A stretch of 64,000 nucleotides of DNA from Ridgeia piscesae (lineage: Eukaryota; Annelida; Polychaeta; Sabellida; Siboglinidae). A model generated the notes under the pieces. The model saw only the letters and a program-made list of their open reading frames with translations, was not told the DNA's origin and did no database searches. Each line of letters opens with the position of its first letter. Position 1 is the stretch's first letter. The stretch lies in assembly GCA_025642075.2 (NCBI GenBank), contig JAODUO010001056.1, positions 124,001 to 188,000 of the forward strand, in the 5' to 3' direction. The position numbers and the translations under genes were made by a program. This document shows, piece after piece, positions 12,352 through 25,231 of this stretch.

Positions 12352-15300
12352 CTCCCTCCTCCCTCCCTCTCTCCTCCTCCCTCCCTCCCTCCCTCCTCCT
12401 CCCTCCCTCCCTCCCTCCTCCCTCCCTCTCCTCCCTCCCTCCCTCCCTCCCTCCCTCCCTCCTCCCTCCCTCCTCCCTCCTCCTCCTCCCTCCCTCCCTC
12501 CTCCTCCCTCCCTCCCTCCCTCCTCCCTCCCTCCCTCCCTCCCTCCCTCCCTCCCTCCTCCCTCCCTCCCTCCTCCCTCCCTCCCTCCCTCCCTCCCTCC
12601 CTCCTCCTCCCTCCCTCCTCCCTCCCTCCTCCCTCCCTCCCTCCTCCTCCCTCCCTCCCTCCCTCCTCCCTCCCTCCCTTCCTCCCTCCCTCCCTCCTCC
12701 CTCCCTCCCTCCCTCCTCCCTCCCTCCCTCCCTCTCCTCCCTCCCTCCCTCCCTCCCTCCCTCCCTCCCTCCCTCCCTCCCTCCCTCCCTCCCTCCCTCC
12801 CTCCCTCCCTCCCTCCCTCATTATATATATATATAATCGTACCTGTACTTTTTTGTTTACATTGTCTGATCACTTTCAGTTCGGATGTGCAGTGATCGTC
12901 TGGAGCTGATACAGAAGGCAGTTGACAGCAAACCCTTCACCTACAAGAACTCACAGAGAGTAAGAAATAGCCTCGGTTACCCAGGCTTCATGAGGTGGCA
13001 GCACTTAAAAATTAAGCCCCTCAACTCTGCCTGGGAAACTAATGCTCTGCATTTGTAACCGCCAGGGCGACCTTATCCCAGATTAGGGTAGAGACGCTGA
13101 TTGGCTCTCAGGAAACTATGAAATAAAAATTTAAATAACGATATACTTATACATGATAATAATATCCTATGAAAAGTATTCAACATTGAACTTACATTAA
13201 AAAAAAGTAAACATTCAAATATACAGTTGTTTATAAAATAAGAATTACGGCAGGATTAACCAGTATCCGTGAGGTGGCCGCATTGTTTAGCCCCACACAG
13301 ATAGCATATAAATTAAATAAGGATACCTTTTTTATTAAATATTGCTGTATTATAAAATCTATTCAAAATTAAACTTATATTAACACAAAATAAATAGAAA
13401 TAAAAATTTGCAGTTGTTTATAAAAATAGAAATTACGGCAGGATTAACCAGTATCCTTGAAGTGGCAGCATTGTGTAGATCACGCGGGTAATATTCAAAA
13501 GCCGGCAGAATCACCAGACTGTCTTCTCGGCGTAGTTACGCAGCCGACCGAGAGTCGGTTAAGCGAGACAAGGTAACAGTTCCAGTCTACTCCAAAAGAG
13601 TAATCTCCAGATGGCACTACTTGTAGATAAATAATGACATCACCCACCAGATGGTGCCACAAGCACCAGTGTTCTGATAACTGGTATAAGGGAATCTTCC
13701 ATGACACATTTAGGCATTTCCTCTATAACAGTTGAAATGGATTTGTTTCATATGTAACAGTTAAGGTAAAGTACATATTTTCTTGTATTCGTGATACAAA
13801 CTGAAGTTGAAGTGGTCGAAGGAGATACACTTTTGTTGTCAGGGCAGGTGTCTCACAAATGGGATGTTTATTTTGTGGAGGTATGTTTTAGCTTTTAGTA
13901 GATGGTGACATAGTTAACCTATGAAAAATGTAATAAGGATTTATAACAAAATTGTAAATTAATATTACGTATATGCTGTATGCATAGAGGTCACAGTTTG
14001 CGATAGTTTACAATCTTGTGAGGTTTCCCACAAGTAGTCAGCCATATTCAGAAGCTAACCTTCTCATACTGGCATTGAAAGTGGTCACTGTCAGGATGCT
14101 TGTCTTCGTTATTGGTTCTGTTATGTCTCAAGTTGTGACAGGACCATGATCTCACAGTCCCCAAAGTTGAGAGCCAGGTTTCCCCAAATATCATGCCTGG
14201 CTGGTTCAGGTTTTGAACTTGGAACCCTGTTACGCCAAACAAAATGCTAAACACTGCATTATTGTGCTGTCTCTCAACTGCACTATTGCACTGTCTCTCA
14301 ACTGGTCTGTGTGTTGTAGTTGCTAAACACTGCACTATTGCACTGTCTCTCAACTGCACTATTGCACTGTCTCTCAACTGGTCTGTATGTTGTAGTTGCT
14401 AAACACTGCACTATTGCACTGTCTCTTAACTGGTCTGTGTGTTGTAGTTGCTAAACACTGCACTATTGCACTGTCTCTTAACTGGTCTGTGTGTTGTAGT
14501 TGCTAAACACTGCACTATTGCACTGTCTCTCAACTGCACTATTGCACTGTCTCTCAACTGGTCTGTATGTTGTAGTTGCTAAACACTGCACTGTTGCACT
14601 GTCCTGTCTCTCAACTGGTCTGTATGTTGTAGTTGCTAAACACTGCACTTTGCACTGTCTCTTAACTGGTCTGTGTGTTGTAGTTGCTAAACACTGCACT
14701 ATTGCACTGTCTCTCAACTGCACTATTGCACTGTCTCTCAACTGGTCTGTATGTTGTAGTTGCTAAACACTGCACTATTGCACTGCCTCTTAACTGGTCT
14801 GTGTGTTGTAGTTGCTAAACACTGCACTATTGCACTGTCTCTCAACTGGTCTGTGTGTTGTAGTTGCTAAACACTGCACTATTGCACTGTCTCTCTAACT
14901 GGTCTGTATGTTGTAGTTGCTAAACACTGCACTGTTGCACTGTCCTGTCTCTCAACTGGTCTGTATGTTGTAGTTGCTAAACACTGCACTGTTGCACTGT
15001 CCTGTCTCTCAACTGGTCTGTATGTTGTAGTTGCTAAACACTGCACTGGTGCACTGTCTCTCAACTGGTCTGTATGTTGTAGTTGCTAAACACTGCACTG
15101 TTGCACTGTCCTGTCTCTCAACTGGTCTGTATGTTGTAGTTGCTAAACACTGCACTGTTGCACTGTCTGTCTCTCAACTGGCTGTATGTTGTAGTTGCTA
15201 AACACTGCACTGTTGCACTGTCCTGTCTCTCAACTGGTCTGTATGTTGTAGTTGCTAAACACTGCACTGTTGCACTGTCCTGTCTCTCAACTGGTCTGTA

Positions 15301-18300
15301 TGTTGTAGTTGCTAAACACTGCACTGTTGCACTGTCCTGTCTCTCAACTGGTCTGTATGTTGTAGTTGCTAAACACTGCACTGGTGCACTGTCTCTCAAC
15401 TGGTCTGTATGTTGTAGTTGCTAAACACTGCACTGTTGCACTGTCCTGTCTCTCAACTGGTCTGTATGTTGTAGTTGCTAAACACTGCACTGTTGCACTG
15501 TCCTGTCTCTCAACTGGTCTGTATGTTGTAGTTGCTAAACACTGCACTGTTGCACTGTCTGTCTCTCAACTGGTCTGTATGTTGTAGTTGCTAAACACTG
15601 CACTGTTGCACTGTCCTGTCTCTCAACTGGTCTGTATGTTGTAGTTGCTAAACACTGCACTGTTGCACTGTCTCTCAACTGGTCTGTATGTTGTAGTTGC
15701 TAAACACTGCACTGTTGCACTGTCCTGTCTCTCAACTGGTCTGTATGTTGTAGTTGCTAAACACTGCACTGTTGCACTGTCCTGTCTCTCAACTGGTCTG
15801 TATGTTGTAGTTGCTAAACACTGCACTGTTGCACTGTCCTGTCTCTCAACTGGTCTGTATGTTGTAGTTGCTAAACACTGCACTATTGCACTGTCTCTCA
15901 ACTGGTCTGTATGTTGTAGTTGCTGCGACTTGGGGAGTTGCTTCGTGTTGGAGGCAGCAGTGATGTGGAGAGACATGGGAGAGTCCTCAAAGTCATTGCT
16001 CAAGTTGCCCTCAAGGTATCTCAACACACACAGTTGGCTACATCTCAGCTCACAAGACGGAGGGCAACAACACCTCCAGTTTTCACTCTCTCATTCAACT
16101 GTTGGTGTTGATCCACCTATTCACATAAAATGTAAACTATGTTTCTGTTTTAGTTTAGTTTAGTTTAGAAAAATTGATTTCCAAATTGCTGGAAACTGTT
16201 GAGAGTGAGAAGAAAGAGGGCGAGAGTGGGAGAGTGGGAGAGTGGGAGAGAGAGAGAGAGGGAGGGGGGAGGGAGGGAGGGAGGGAGGGAGGGAGGGAGG
16301 GGGGGGGGACGGAGGAGGAGGAAAGATAGAGAATGTGTGTGCTTGATTGTGTGTGCCTGTGTGTGTGCATTTGTGTGCATTTGTGTGAATGTGTTTGTGT
16401 ATGTAATTGTGTGAGTGTGCATGTGAGTGTTTGTGTGTGAGTGTGTATGAGTTTGTTTGTGTGTGTGAGTGCATGTGAGTGTGTTTGTGTGAGTCTATGT
16501 GTCTGTGTGCTTGGGTATCAGCAAGAGCTAGAGTTTTGTTGCATGTGCTGTAGTGAATGTAATAACCAAAACTTCCAAATTAGGACAAAGTTGGTTTGAT
16601 TCAACAATAAGAAAGTAAGGAATTCAAAATGCTAACTAGAGTTGCTTGAACCACCCTACTTGTTGTGACCGTCAGGTGCAAGACTTCAGTGTTGCTTACG
16701 AGAACTGCTATCGTCTGATGGAGATGGGCTACCCTGACATCTGGCCAGAATGCAAGGAACTAGCAGAAGCTGAACAGTTCAGAGATATTCCAGCAAAGTA
16801 TGTGAATTATTGTTCCTGTTACGCTCAGACACGGCAGCTTAATATGACTATTATATAATTATGCAAGTAGTTCAAGTTAATGTAGTATAAATGTGTTTCA
16901 CTGACTAAAAATCATTTTGAATTTTTTTTTCAGCCAGATCAGAAGGTAACCTACAAACTGTTTACCGTTTTGGGCAAACCTGTGTTCAAAGAAGATACAA
17001 ATTAAGATTTGGAAAGATAAATGTATAATTCTTGATCATCTATATTCTGTAAATCTTATGGTGCACTATGACCAGAGTATTTGTCATACTGTGGTTTTAC
17101 TTTTTTGTAATTTCTTTTTAAAGTGCATAAAAAATTGTTTCATCTTTCAAACTATTCAAGTTGTTATTACACAAAGTGCAGTATGCTGCACAGTACATTC
17201 AAACCATTGTTATTTCAATAGGATAATTACTCCCAGATATCCACTTTGTTTTACATTGTTAATGTCCCTCCGATGAGGACACCTGCATAGTGTGGACAGA
17301 GACAGACTTCATTTTTGTCTTTGCTACTGAAAACAGCAATGATGGCTTACAAATGCTGTCACATTCCATGTGTGTGATGATGTATGTCTCTTGTAGGTTG
17401 GAGTTATTGTGTTTTGCCATCACCTACTGTACCCCAAAGATGATTGAACCAATACTGCGAGCAAAGTGTCTGCTTGAAACACAGGTATGACTTCAGTCAG
17501 TCGCCTCTACGTAGCCCTCCTGTCAGCTGACGGATAAGTTGGTTGTATTAAATTGTCTTGGTGCGACTGTGTCTGTCAAAAACATGACCAACTTTATTGA
17601 GTCATCTTTGGGATTTGTTTTTCTTGTAAAGAATACTATTGTTGCCTTCTATAAAGTTTATTAAATAGTTTGTTATTAGTTGCTCAAGTGTAGAGTTTTT
17701 ACTATTTTTTTGTTACATGTATTGTATTTTAAAAGTTATTCATTAATGCGTAATGTTTTTGCTATGTACTTTTGTAAATATGTCATTACATAAATGAGTC
17801 AACATAATGCATCTGTCTAGATTGCTAATGAGAAGAAGCATAAATGTGATCCTGGTTTCCTGAGTCAGGCCGGGGACTAGGGACTTTTTTCCCTGTATTT
17901 GTTTGATGTGGTGTGATTGATCCTAGAGGATCATAGCTCTATACAATGGGTACTCTCTACAACATCCCCAAGTTGTGGACATCATTGGGTCTTTAAAAAC
18001 ATGTAGTCTTTCCATCTTTGGTTGCCATTTCCTCCACTGGATCATGTTCACTCCAGGTGAACTTGCTTCCTGGGGACCATTTCCTCCACTGGGTCTTGTT
18101 CACTCCAGGTGAAATTACTTCCTGGGGACCATTTCCTCCACTGGGTCATGTTCACTCCAGGTGAACTTACTTCCTGGGGACCATTTCCTCCACGGGGTCA
18201 TGTTCACTCCAGGTGAACTTGCTTCCTGGGGACCATTTCCTCCACTGGGTCTTGTTCACTCCAGGTGAACTTGCTTCCTGGGGACCATTTCCTCCACTGG

Positions 18301-21300
18301 GTCTTGTTCACTCCAGGTGAACTTGCTTCCTGGGGACCATTTCCTCCACTGGGTGTCATTGTTCACTCCAGGTGAACTTCTTCCGGGACCATTTCCTCCA
18401 CGGGGTCTTTTCACTCCAGGTGAAATTACTTCCTGGGGACCATTTCCTCCACGGGGTCTTATTCACTCCAGGTGAAATTACTTCCTGGGGACCATTTCCT
18501 CACTGGATCATGTTACTCCTGGTGAACTTGCTTCCTGGGGACCATTTCCTCCACGGTCTTGTTCACTCCAAACTTCTTCCTGGGGACCATTTCCTCCATG
18601 GGTCTATTCACTCCAGGTGAACTTACTTCCTGGGGACCATTTCCTCCACTGGATCTGTTCCTCCAGGTGAACTTCTTCTGGGGACCATTTCCTCCTGGGG
18701 TCTTATTTTCTCCAGGTGAATTACTTCCTGGGGACCATTTCCTCCACTGGTCTTGTTCTCCAGGTGAACTTGCTTCCTGGGGACCATTTCCTCCACTGGA
18801 TCATGTTCACTCCAGGTGAACTTGCTTCCTGGGGACCATTTCCTCCACTGGGTCTTGTTCACTCCAGGTGAACTTACTTCCTGGGAACCATTTCCTCCAC
18901 GGGGTCTTATTCACTCCAGGTGAAATTACTTCCTGGGAACCATTTCCTCCACTGCGTCTTATTTACTCCAGGTGAACTTGCTTCCTGGGGACCATTTCTT
19001 CCACTGGGTCTTGTTCACTCCAGGTGAACTTACTTCCTGGGGACCATTTCCTCCATTGGGTCTTATTCACTCCAAGTGAAATTACTTCCTGGGGTCCATT
19101 TCACTAAGATAAAAAGCGCTTACGGAAATTCTTTTATTAAACACAATCCAATATTAAATTAAATGATTGTTTTAAACGCAAATATCCATTGCCATATTGC
19201 CATGAACATTATTTCTATGACACTCTAGTGACAATGTCTCGCTGGTGCGTCATGGTGTTGACAGTTTTTGGGTATTCGTGATCAGTGTAAAGTATCAAAA
19301 CTGATTTTAAAAGGCAAAATCGGGTTTAAGAGCTTGTAGTGAAATGGTTAGATGTGTATTATTGAACCCAATGTGAATGTACACAGACATATATATATAT
19401 ACCCATAATGCACTGCAGATCCTGTGCGAGAGAGTCAACTGTCAGGTGGCCGACAGCAAGAACCAGAGTCCAGGGGATAGTCCATTCTCAGCGAGGGGTG
19501 CCATCCGTCAGACAAAGGAAATCCTTTCGTCAACAAACAAAGCCACCAGGGCAGCGCTGCTGCATGTCAGTGACACAAGATGGTGGACGAAGACGCTGAC
19601 GAGTCTGTCGACAGCCAAGCACGAGCGTGGCAGTGAGATGGATGATGGGAACAGGAAGTTAGAACGACAAGGGTGTCATCCCTTCTATGAATCTGTCATT
19701 GATGGTTGCTACTCGAATAGGGTGAGTGATACGCCATTTTGTTTTCTTGAAAGTAATATAGTTTATAATATAACCAACAGCTTTTGTTTGAGCATTACTG
19801 TGTTTAAATAATAACCTTTTCAGATGTCTGTCCATGGATGTTTGCTGACATTTTGAATAGTTTCAGGTTACAATAATTTTTATTTGGAAAGTGTCTTTTT
19901 CTAGTGTAATGCCAGGTAGCTCAGTGCTGCCTGTGACTGAATGCATCACCCAGAAAACCTGAAATAACTTGGCATTATATAGCTACAAAGTAGTTAGCCA
20001 TCTCAGATCTAAAGGCAGATTTAAGCAGAACACTATTTAATACTCTTTGATTAAAAATGATAAGTTGGTAAGTTGTAAAATTGTCATTGAATGAATGTTG
20101 TGTTAACAATTGTTGCTTCTTCTCAGGTCGAGGCTGATTATCAACACTACCAGGTGCCCTCTAGTGGCAGTGGCTTGAGTGAGAACATTCTGCGTGCGGG
20201 AAAACTTGAGGAAACATTGACAGAAGGAAGGGCCACTCACCCAGCCTCTGAGGGTAAGTACCTCAGGCCACTGTACTGGCCACATGGTCAGTGACACTAT
20301 AGTACATCAGGCCACTTTACCGGCCACATTGTCAGTGATACTACAGTTTGGTAGCATTCACAGTAGGCTCTATTCAGATGACATTTGGAACAGTAGTAGA
20401 AAGTTTCAATGGCAGCACCTGTAGTCACCCAACTGTTATGTTTTACCTCTTGTCATCGAATCAGTTTCACGATAGTTGCTATGAAATGAAAAATATTTAC
20501 AAAATAAATAAGAAATATTTTAAGTTGCACCGATAATGTACGGCAACATGTTACTTATACTCTGAGTGTGACATGTTCAGTGTATTATGTTTGCCTTCAT
20601 CCAGTGCTACAGCAGCTGGCAGAAGACAACTTATCAAGAGACTCAAGTCTCGGCCTGGCCTTCTTGCTCAGTCTACCTCAGGTAATAACAGACTCAGTCC
20701 TCAGTCTGGCCTTCTTGCTCAGTCTACCTCAGGTAATAACAGACTCAGTCCTCAGTCTGGCCTTCTTGCTCAGTCTACCTCAGGTAATAACAGACTCAGT
20801 CCTCAGTCTGGCCTTCTTGCTCAGTCTACCTCAGGTAATAACAGACTCAGTCCTCAGTCTGGCCTTCTTGCTCAGTCTACCTCAGGTAATAACAGACTCA
20901 GTCCTCAGTCTGGCCTTCTTGCTCAGTCTACCTCAGGTAATAACAGACTCAGTCCTCAGTCTGGCCTTCTTGCTCAGCCTACCTTAGGTAATAACAGACT
21001 CAGTCCTCAGTCTGGCCTTCTTGCTCAGTCTACCTCAGGTAATAACAGACTCAGTCCTCAGTCTGGCCTTCTTGCTCAGTCTACCTCAGGTAATAACAGA
21101 CTCAGTCCTCAGTCTGGCCTTCTTGCTCAGTCTACCTCAGGTAATAACAGACTCAGTCCTCAGTCTGGCCTTCTTGCTCAGTCTACCTCAGGTAATAACA
21201 GACTCAGTCCTCAGTCTGGCCTTCTTGCTCAGTCTACCTCAGGTAATAACAGACTCAGTCCTCAGTCTGGCCTTCTTGCTCAGTCTACCTCAGGTAATAA

Positions 21301-23267
21301 CAGACTCAGTCCTCAGTCTGGCCTTCTTGCTCAGTCTACCTCAGGTAATAACAGACTCAGTCATCAGTTGGCCTTCTTGCTCAGTCTACCTCAGGTAATA
21401 ACAGACTCAGTCCTCAGTCTGGCCTTCTTGCTCAGTCTACCTCAGGTAATAACAGACTCAGTCCTCAGTCTGGCCTTCTTGCTCAGTCTACCTCAGGTAA
21501 TAACAGACTCAGTCCTCAGTCTGGCCTTCTTGCTCTGTCTACCTCAGGTAATAACAGACTCAGTCCTCAGTCTGGCCTTCTTGCTCAGTCTACCTCAGAT
21601 AATAACAGACACAGTCATTTGTTGGCCATCTTGCTCAGTCTACCTCAGGTAATAACAGACTCAGTCCTCAGTCTGGCCTTCTTGCTCAGTCTACCTCAGG
21701 TAATAACAGACTCAGTCCTCAGTCTGGCCTTCTTGCTCAGTCTACCTCAGGTAATAACAGACACAGTCCTTTGTTGGCCATCTTGCTCAGTCTACCTCAG
21801 GTAATAACAGACTCAGTCCTCAGTCTGGCCTTCTTGCTCTCTCTACCTCAGGTAATAACAGACACAGTCATTTGTTTGGCCATCTTGCTCTCTCTACCTC
21901 AGGTAATAACAGACTCAGTCATTTGTTTGGCCATCTTGCTCTCTCTACCTCAGGTAATAACAGACACAGTCATTTGTTTGGCCATCTTGCTCAGTCTATC
22001 TCAGGTAATAACAGACACAGTCATTTGTTTGGCCATCTTGCTCTCTCTACGTCAGGTAATAACAGACTGTCCTAAGTTTGGCCTTCTTGTTTGCTCTACC
22101 TGAGGTAATAACTAAGTAACAGGGAATATAAACTATTTTGTAGTGTTTGATTCAGTGATATCATTGTTGTTGACCACATCTGCACCCAATGGATCTCTCT
22201 GTTTGCTTCAGCCGGTGGATGCTGACCAATGCTTCATGAAACACCCAACCACGGCTGTGTCACTGCAGCTTGCGATGTATTACTACGCCCTGCAGATCTA
22301 TAAAACCCTACCCCAGGAGAGCACACCCCACCCTGACGCTGTGTACCTCCACAGTCCGGGTGACGTCACCAAGAGGTCACTGAAGCTGGCAAAGAAGTAT
22401 CAGGCAGAAAAAACATCTGACATTGAGTTTGACCCTGTGATGAGCCCTCTTGCAGACAAACTTCTGAGTTACAATGAACGCTTGATGGATTTTGCCCAGG
22501 CACAAACATTGCAGACCCTTAATAGAGGTGGGTTTACCAAAGCCTATTATTTGATTTGTCAAACTGTCAAAAAGGCTGACTAATATATTCTACAATTTCT
22601 TTTCAGTATGCATCGATGACATGACATTTTCGATATAATCGCCCAAATATGTGATGTGTGACTTTCTACAGTTTTTGCAAATTTAAGTTGATTGAATGTT
22701 CTCGTTGACAAAGAATTTTATATTATGGTACAATTTTGCATACGTTTCCGACAGAATGTTTATTGTAGGTAACATTATGATTTGATTGAAATGACTGTTA
22801 CTGAAGAAGTCTGTGGCAAATATTTTGTAAGTTCTTTTTATGACTGGTTAATTTGTCATTCAGATTCAGTAGATCTAGGGAGCTAGCGATGTCATCTTTG
22901 TTGTCAGGTATTGACACTTGCCGCTTTGCTGAGGATGCTGAATACAGAAAAGAGACCATACTTGGACTTGCAATGTAAGCTCTTACTAACAGAACATGTC
23001 ATTGACAATGATAGCATTGTTATGTATTCAGATGTGTTTATTTTTTAAATACCATGTAGACTTAGACTCATTTATTTTGACCAGTATAATATAATCAACA
23101 TACATATAAGGGAACAAATTAATGGTCAGGGAGACTCCCATTAAGACACTGAATATGTCGCTAACATGGGAGCCATCTCTGTTATATAAAAACACTTGTG
23201 AACATAATTTGTCTACAATTAATAATACAAATAATATTAAAACATATTCAATTTATTTATTAGAAGC

Positions 23268-23318
<51 letters not shown>

Positions 23319-25170
23319 TATATATGTTATTAAAGTTATTTTATATATATGTATTTTAGATAGCTATTATTTTTCCGGTCTGAATAAACACAATACATGA
23401 TAACTGCATGCTTTTGTTCAGTATAATATTGGACAGATGATAATTGTGTTGTTTTAAGCTTCTGGATACATACAATGATTATGGTAATACTGACTATGTG
23501 ACAACATGTTCATACCAACACTAGACAAATAGGGCACACAATGTGGAGTACAGTGATACCCTGAGTAGATCACCAAACTCTCGATTGAAAGAAACCTGGT
23601 TTGAATCCCATGCTACTTTGTCAAACCTTGGGCAACTTCATTCACTCTATTTTACTCAAGTTTACTCAGCTATATGATTGAGTACCTGGTTATAGACAGT
23701 GGTGGGTATTTCTGTATGAATCATCTTTATGCATTAATTCCAGTGTGGCTGAATGCTTCCCAGAGAAGTTGGAGATGGTGTTTGATTAAACAGATCTGCC
23801 AGAGAGTAGTATGAACAATCTTAAAGACCAGACATTGCACCATGTGAGGACTTAGTTGTACTTGACAGGTCGCTGGAGACATCGGTGTGTGACACAGCTG
23901 TCTCCCTAGCTCAGAGGTACAACGTCCCTCTCTGGCACGTCTACATGACACACCTCGAGTTTCTCTTTGACAGTGGGTACGTCTTTGCTACAGAGGAAAA
24001 CATCACTGGAAATTAAGAAGTCACTGAATGTTCACTTATGAAAACATTCATATTACAGAATATAACGTCCACGATAGTGACGTTTTAACTTAGAGTATTC
24101 ATCATACATCAAAGTTTTGTTGCTGTGTGACTTTATTGAGATGTTTCTTTGGTGTATTCTAGTTGCTGTGACTTCTCATGTAATTCTATTTATTTCCACA
24201 AGTTCTTGTCACTGTAAGGACTCTGTGTGTTTAGTACATAGACTTCAATAACATGTCTCAACAGTACTAGTTCTCATACAGTTAAATTCATCTGTAGTGA
24301 TTGATCTGATATTAAACCCATCAAAATGTTGCTCGAGCATTTCTAACTGATTTGTTAAAAAACGTGATCCATTCCCATTAAACGACATGTCTAAGAAACA
24401 CAAAAGTGACTTTCTAAAAACCAGAAAATTGATTTACTGCTTCATGCCCTGACCCTCGACACATACACCTCCACAGACTGTCAACCGATGAGATTGACAC
24501 AAGGATCAAGCAGGAGAACCTACTGCCGACCCTCACTTCCTGTCCCGAGGAGTTCCACGCCCGCATGAACAAGTACATCTACCCATCCATCGCTGGCACT
24601 GACCACGAGGCCCTTGTCCACTACTTCAGTTTGTTGGACAGCTGCCCACTAGAGCCGCAAGACACTGGTTCCGTGCCGCCAATCACGCATGTAAAACTGC
24701 TGCGCAAGATCAAAACTGTGGCGTCAGGTGAGGGTGGGTTCCATGTTCAGACACTAGGCACTCATGCCTGCTTCATCAGTAACAGTTCTTGTTTTATCGA
24801 TCTTGTTTTAAGGAATTCATGCATGAAATGTTATGTTGTCCTTCTAAAAATGGTTATGAAAGGGAGTAAATAGTTTTATTCATGAGAAAAAAGCATTACC
24901 TCTTGATAAAAAGATATGAAAGTATTATTTGGTGACAAAAAGTCAAAAACTTCAAATGTCACTGTGCCAGTGTGTATAAAATTGTGGCATTTTCACGAAA
25001 TCAAATCTGTGTACATGCAAATCATTTCGTTATGACTCCACACACACATCCACACCCACACATGCACACACAAACACACACAAACAACCACACACACAAA
25101 CAAACACACCACAAACACGCACACATGCACGCACACAAACATGCACACACGCACGCACACACAAACACGC

Positions 25171-25231
<61 letters not shown>

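Noticed and set aside
12204..12909. Gly/Arg/Glu or Ser/Pro/Leu repeat proteins on both strands
   Set aside because: They translate the polypyrimidine tract and have no other content.
16935..17000. Possible extra NBAS exon after TTTTTTTTCAGCCAG
   Set aside because: A good acceptor-like sequence, but the following bases do not extend the NBAS frame, and exons 12 and 13 already join in phase.
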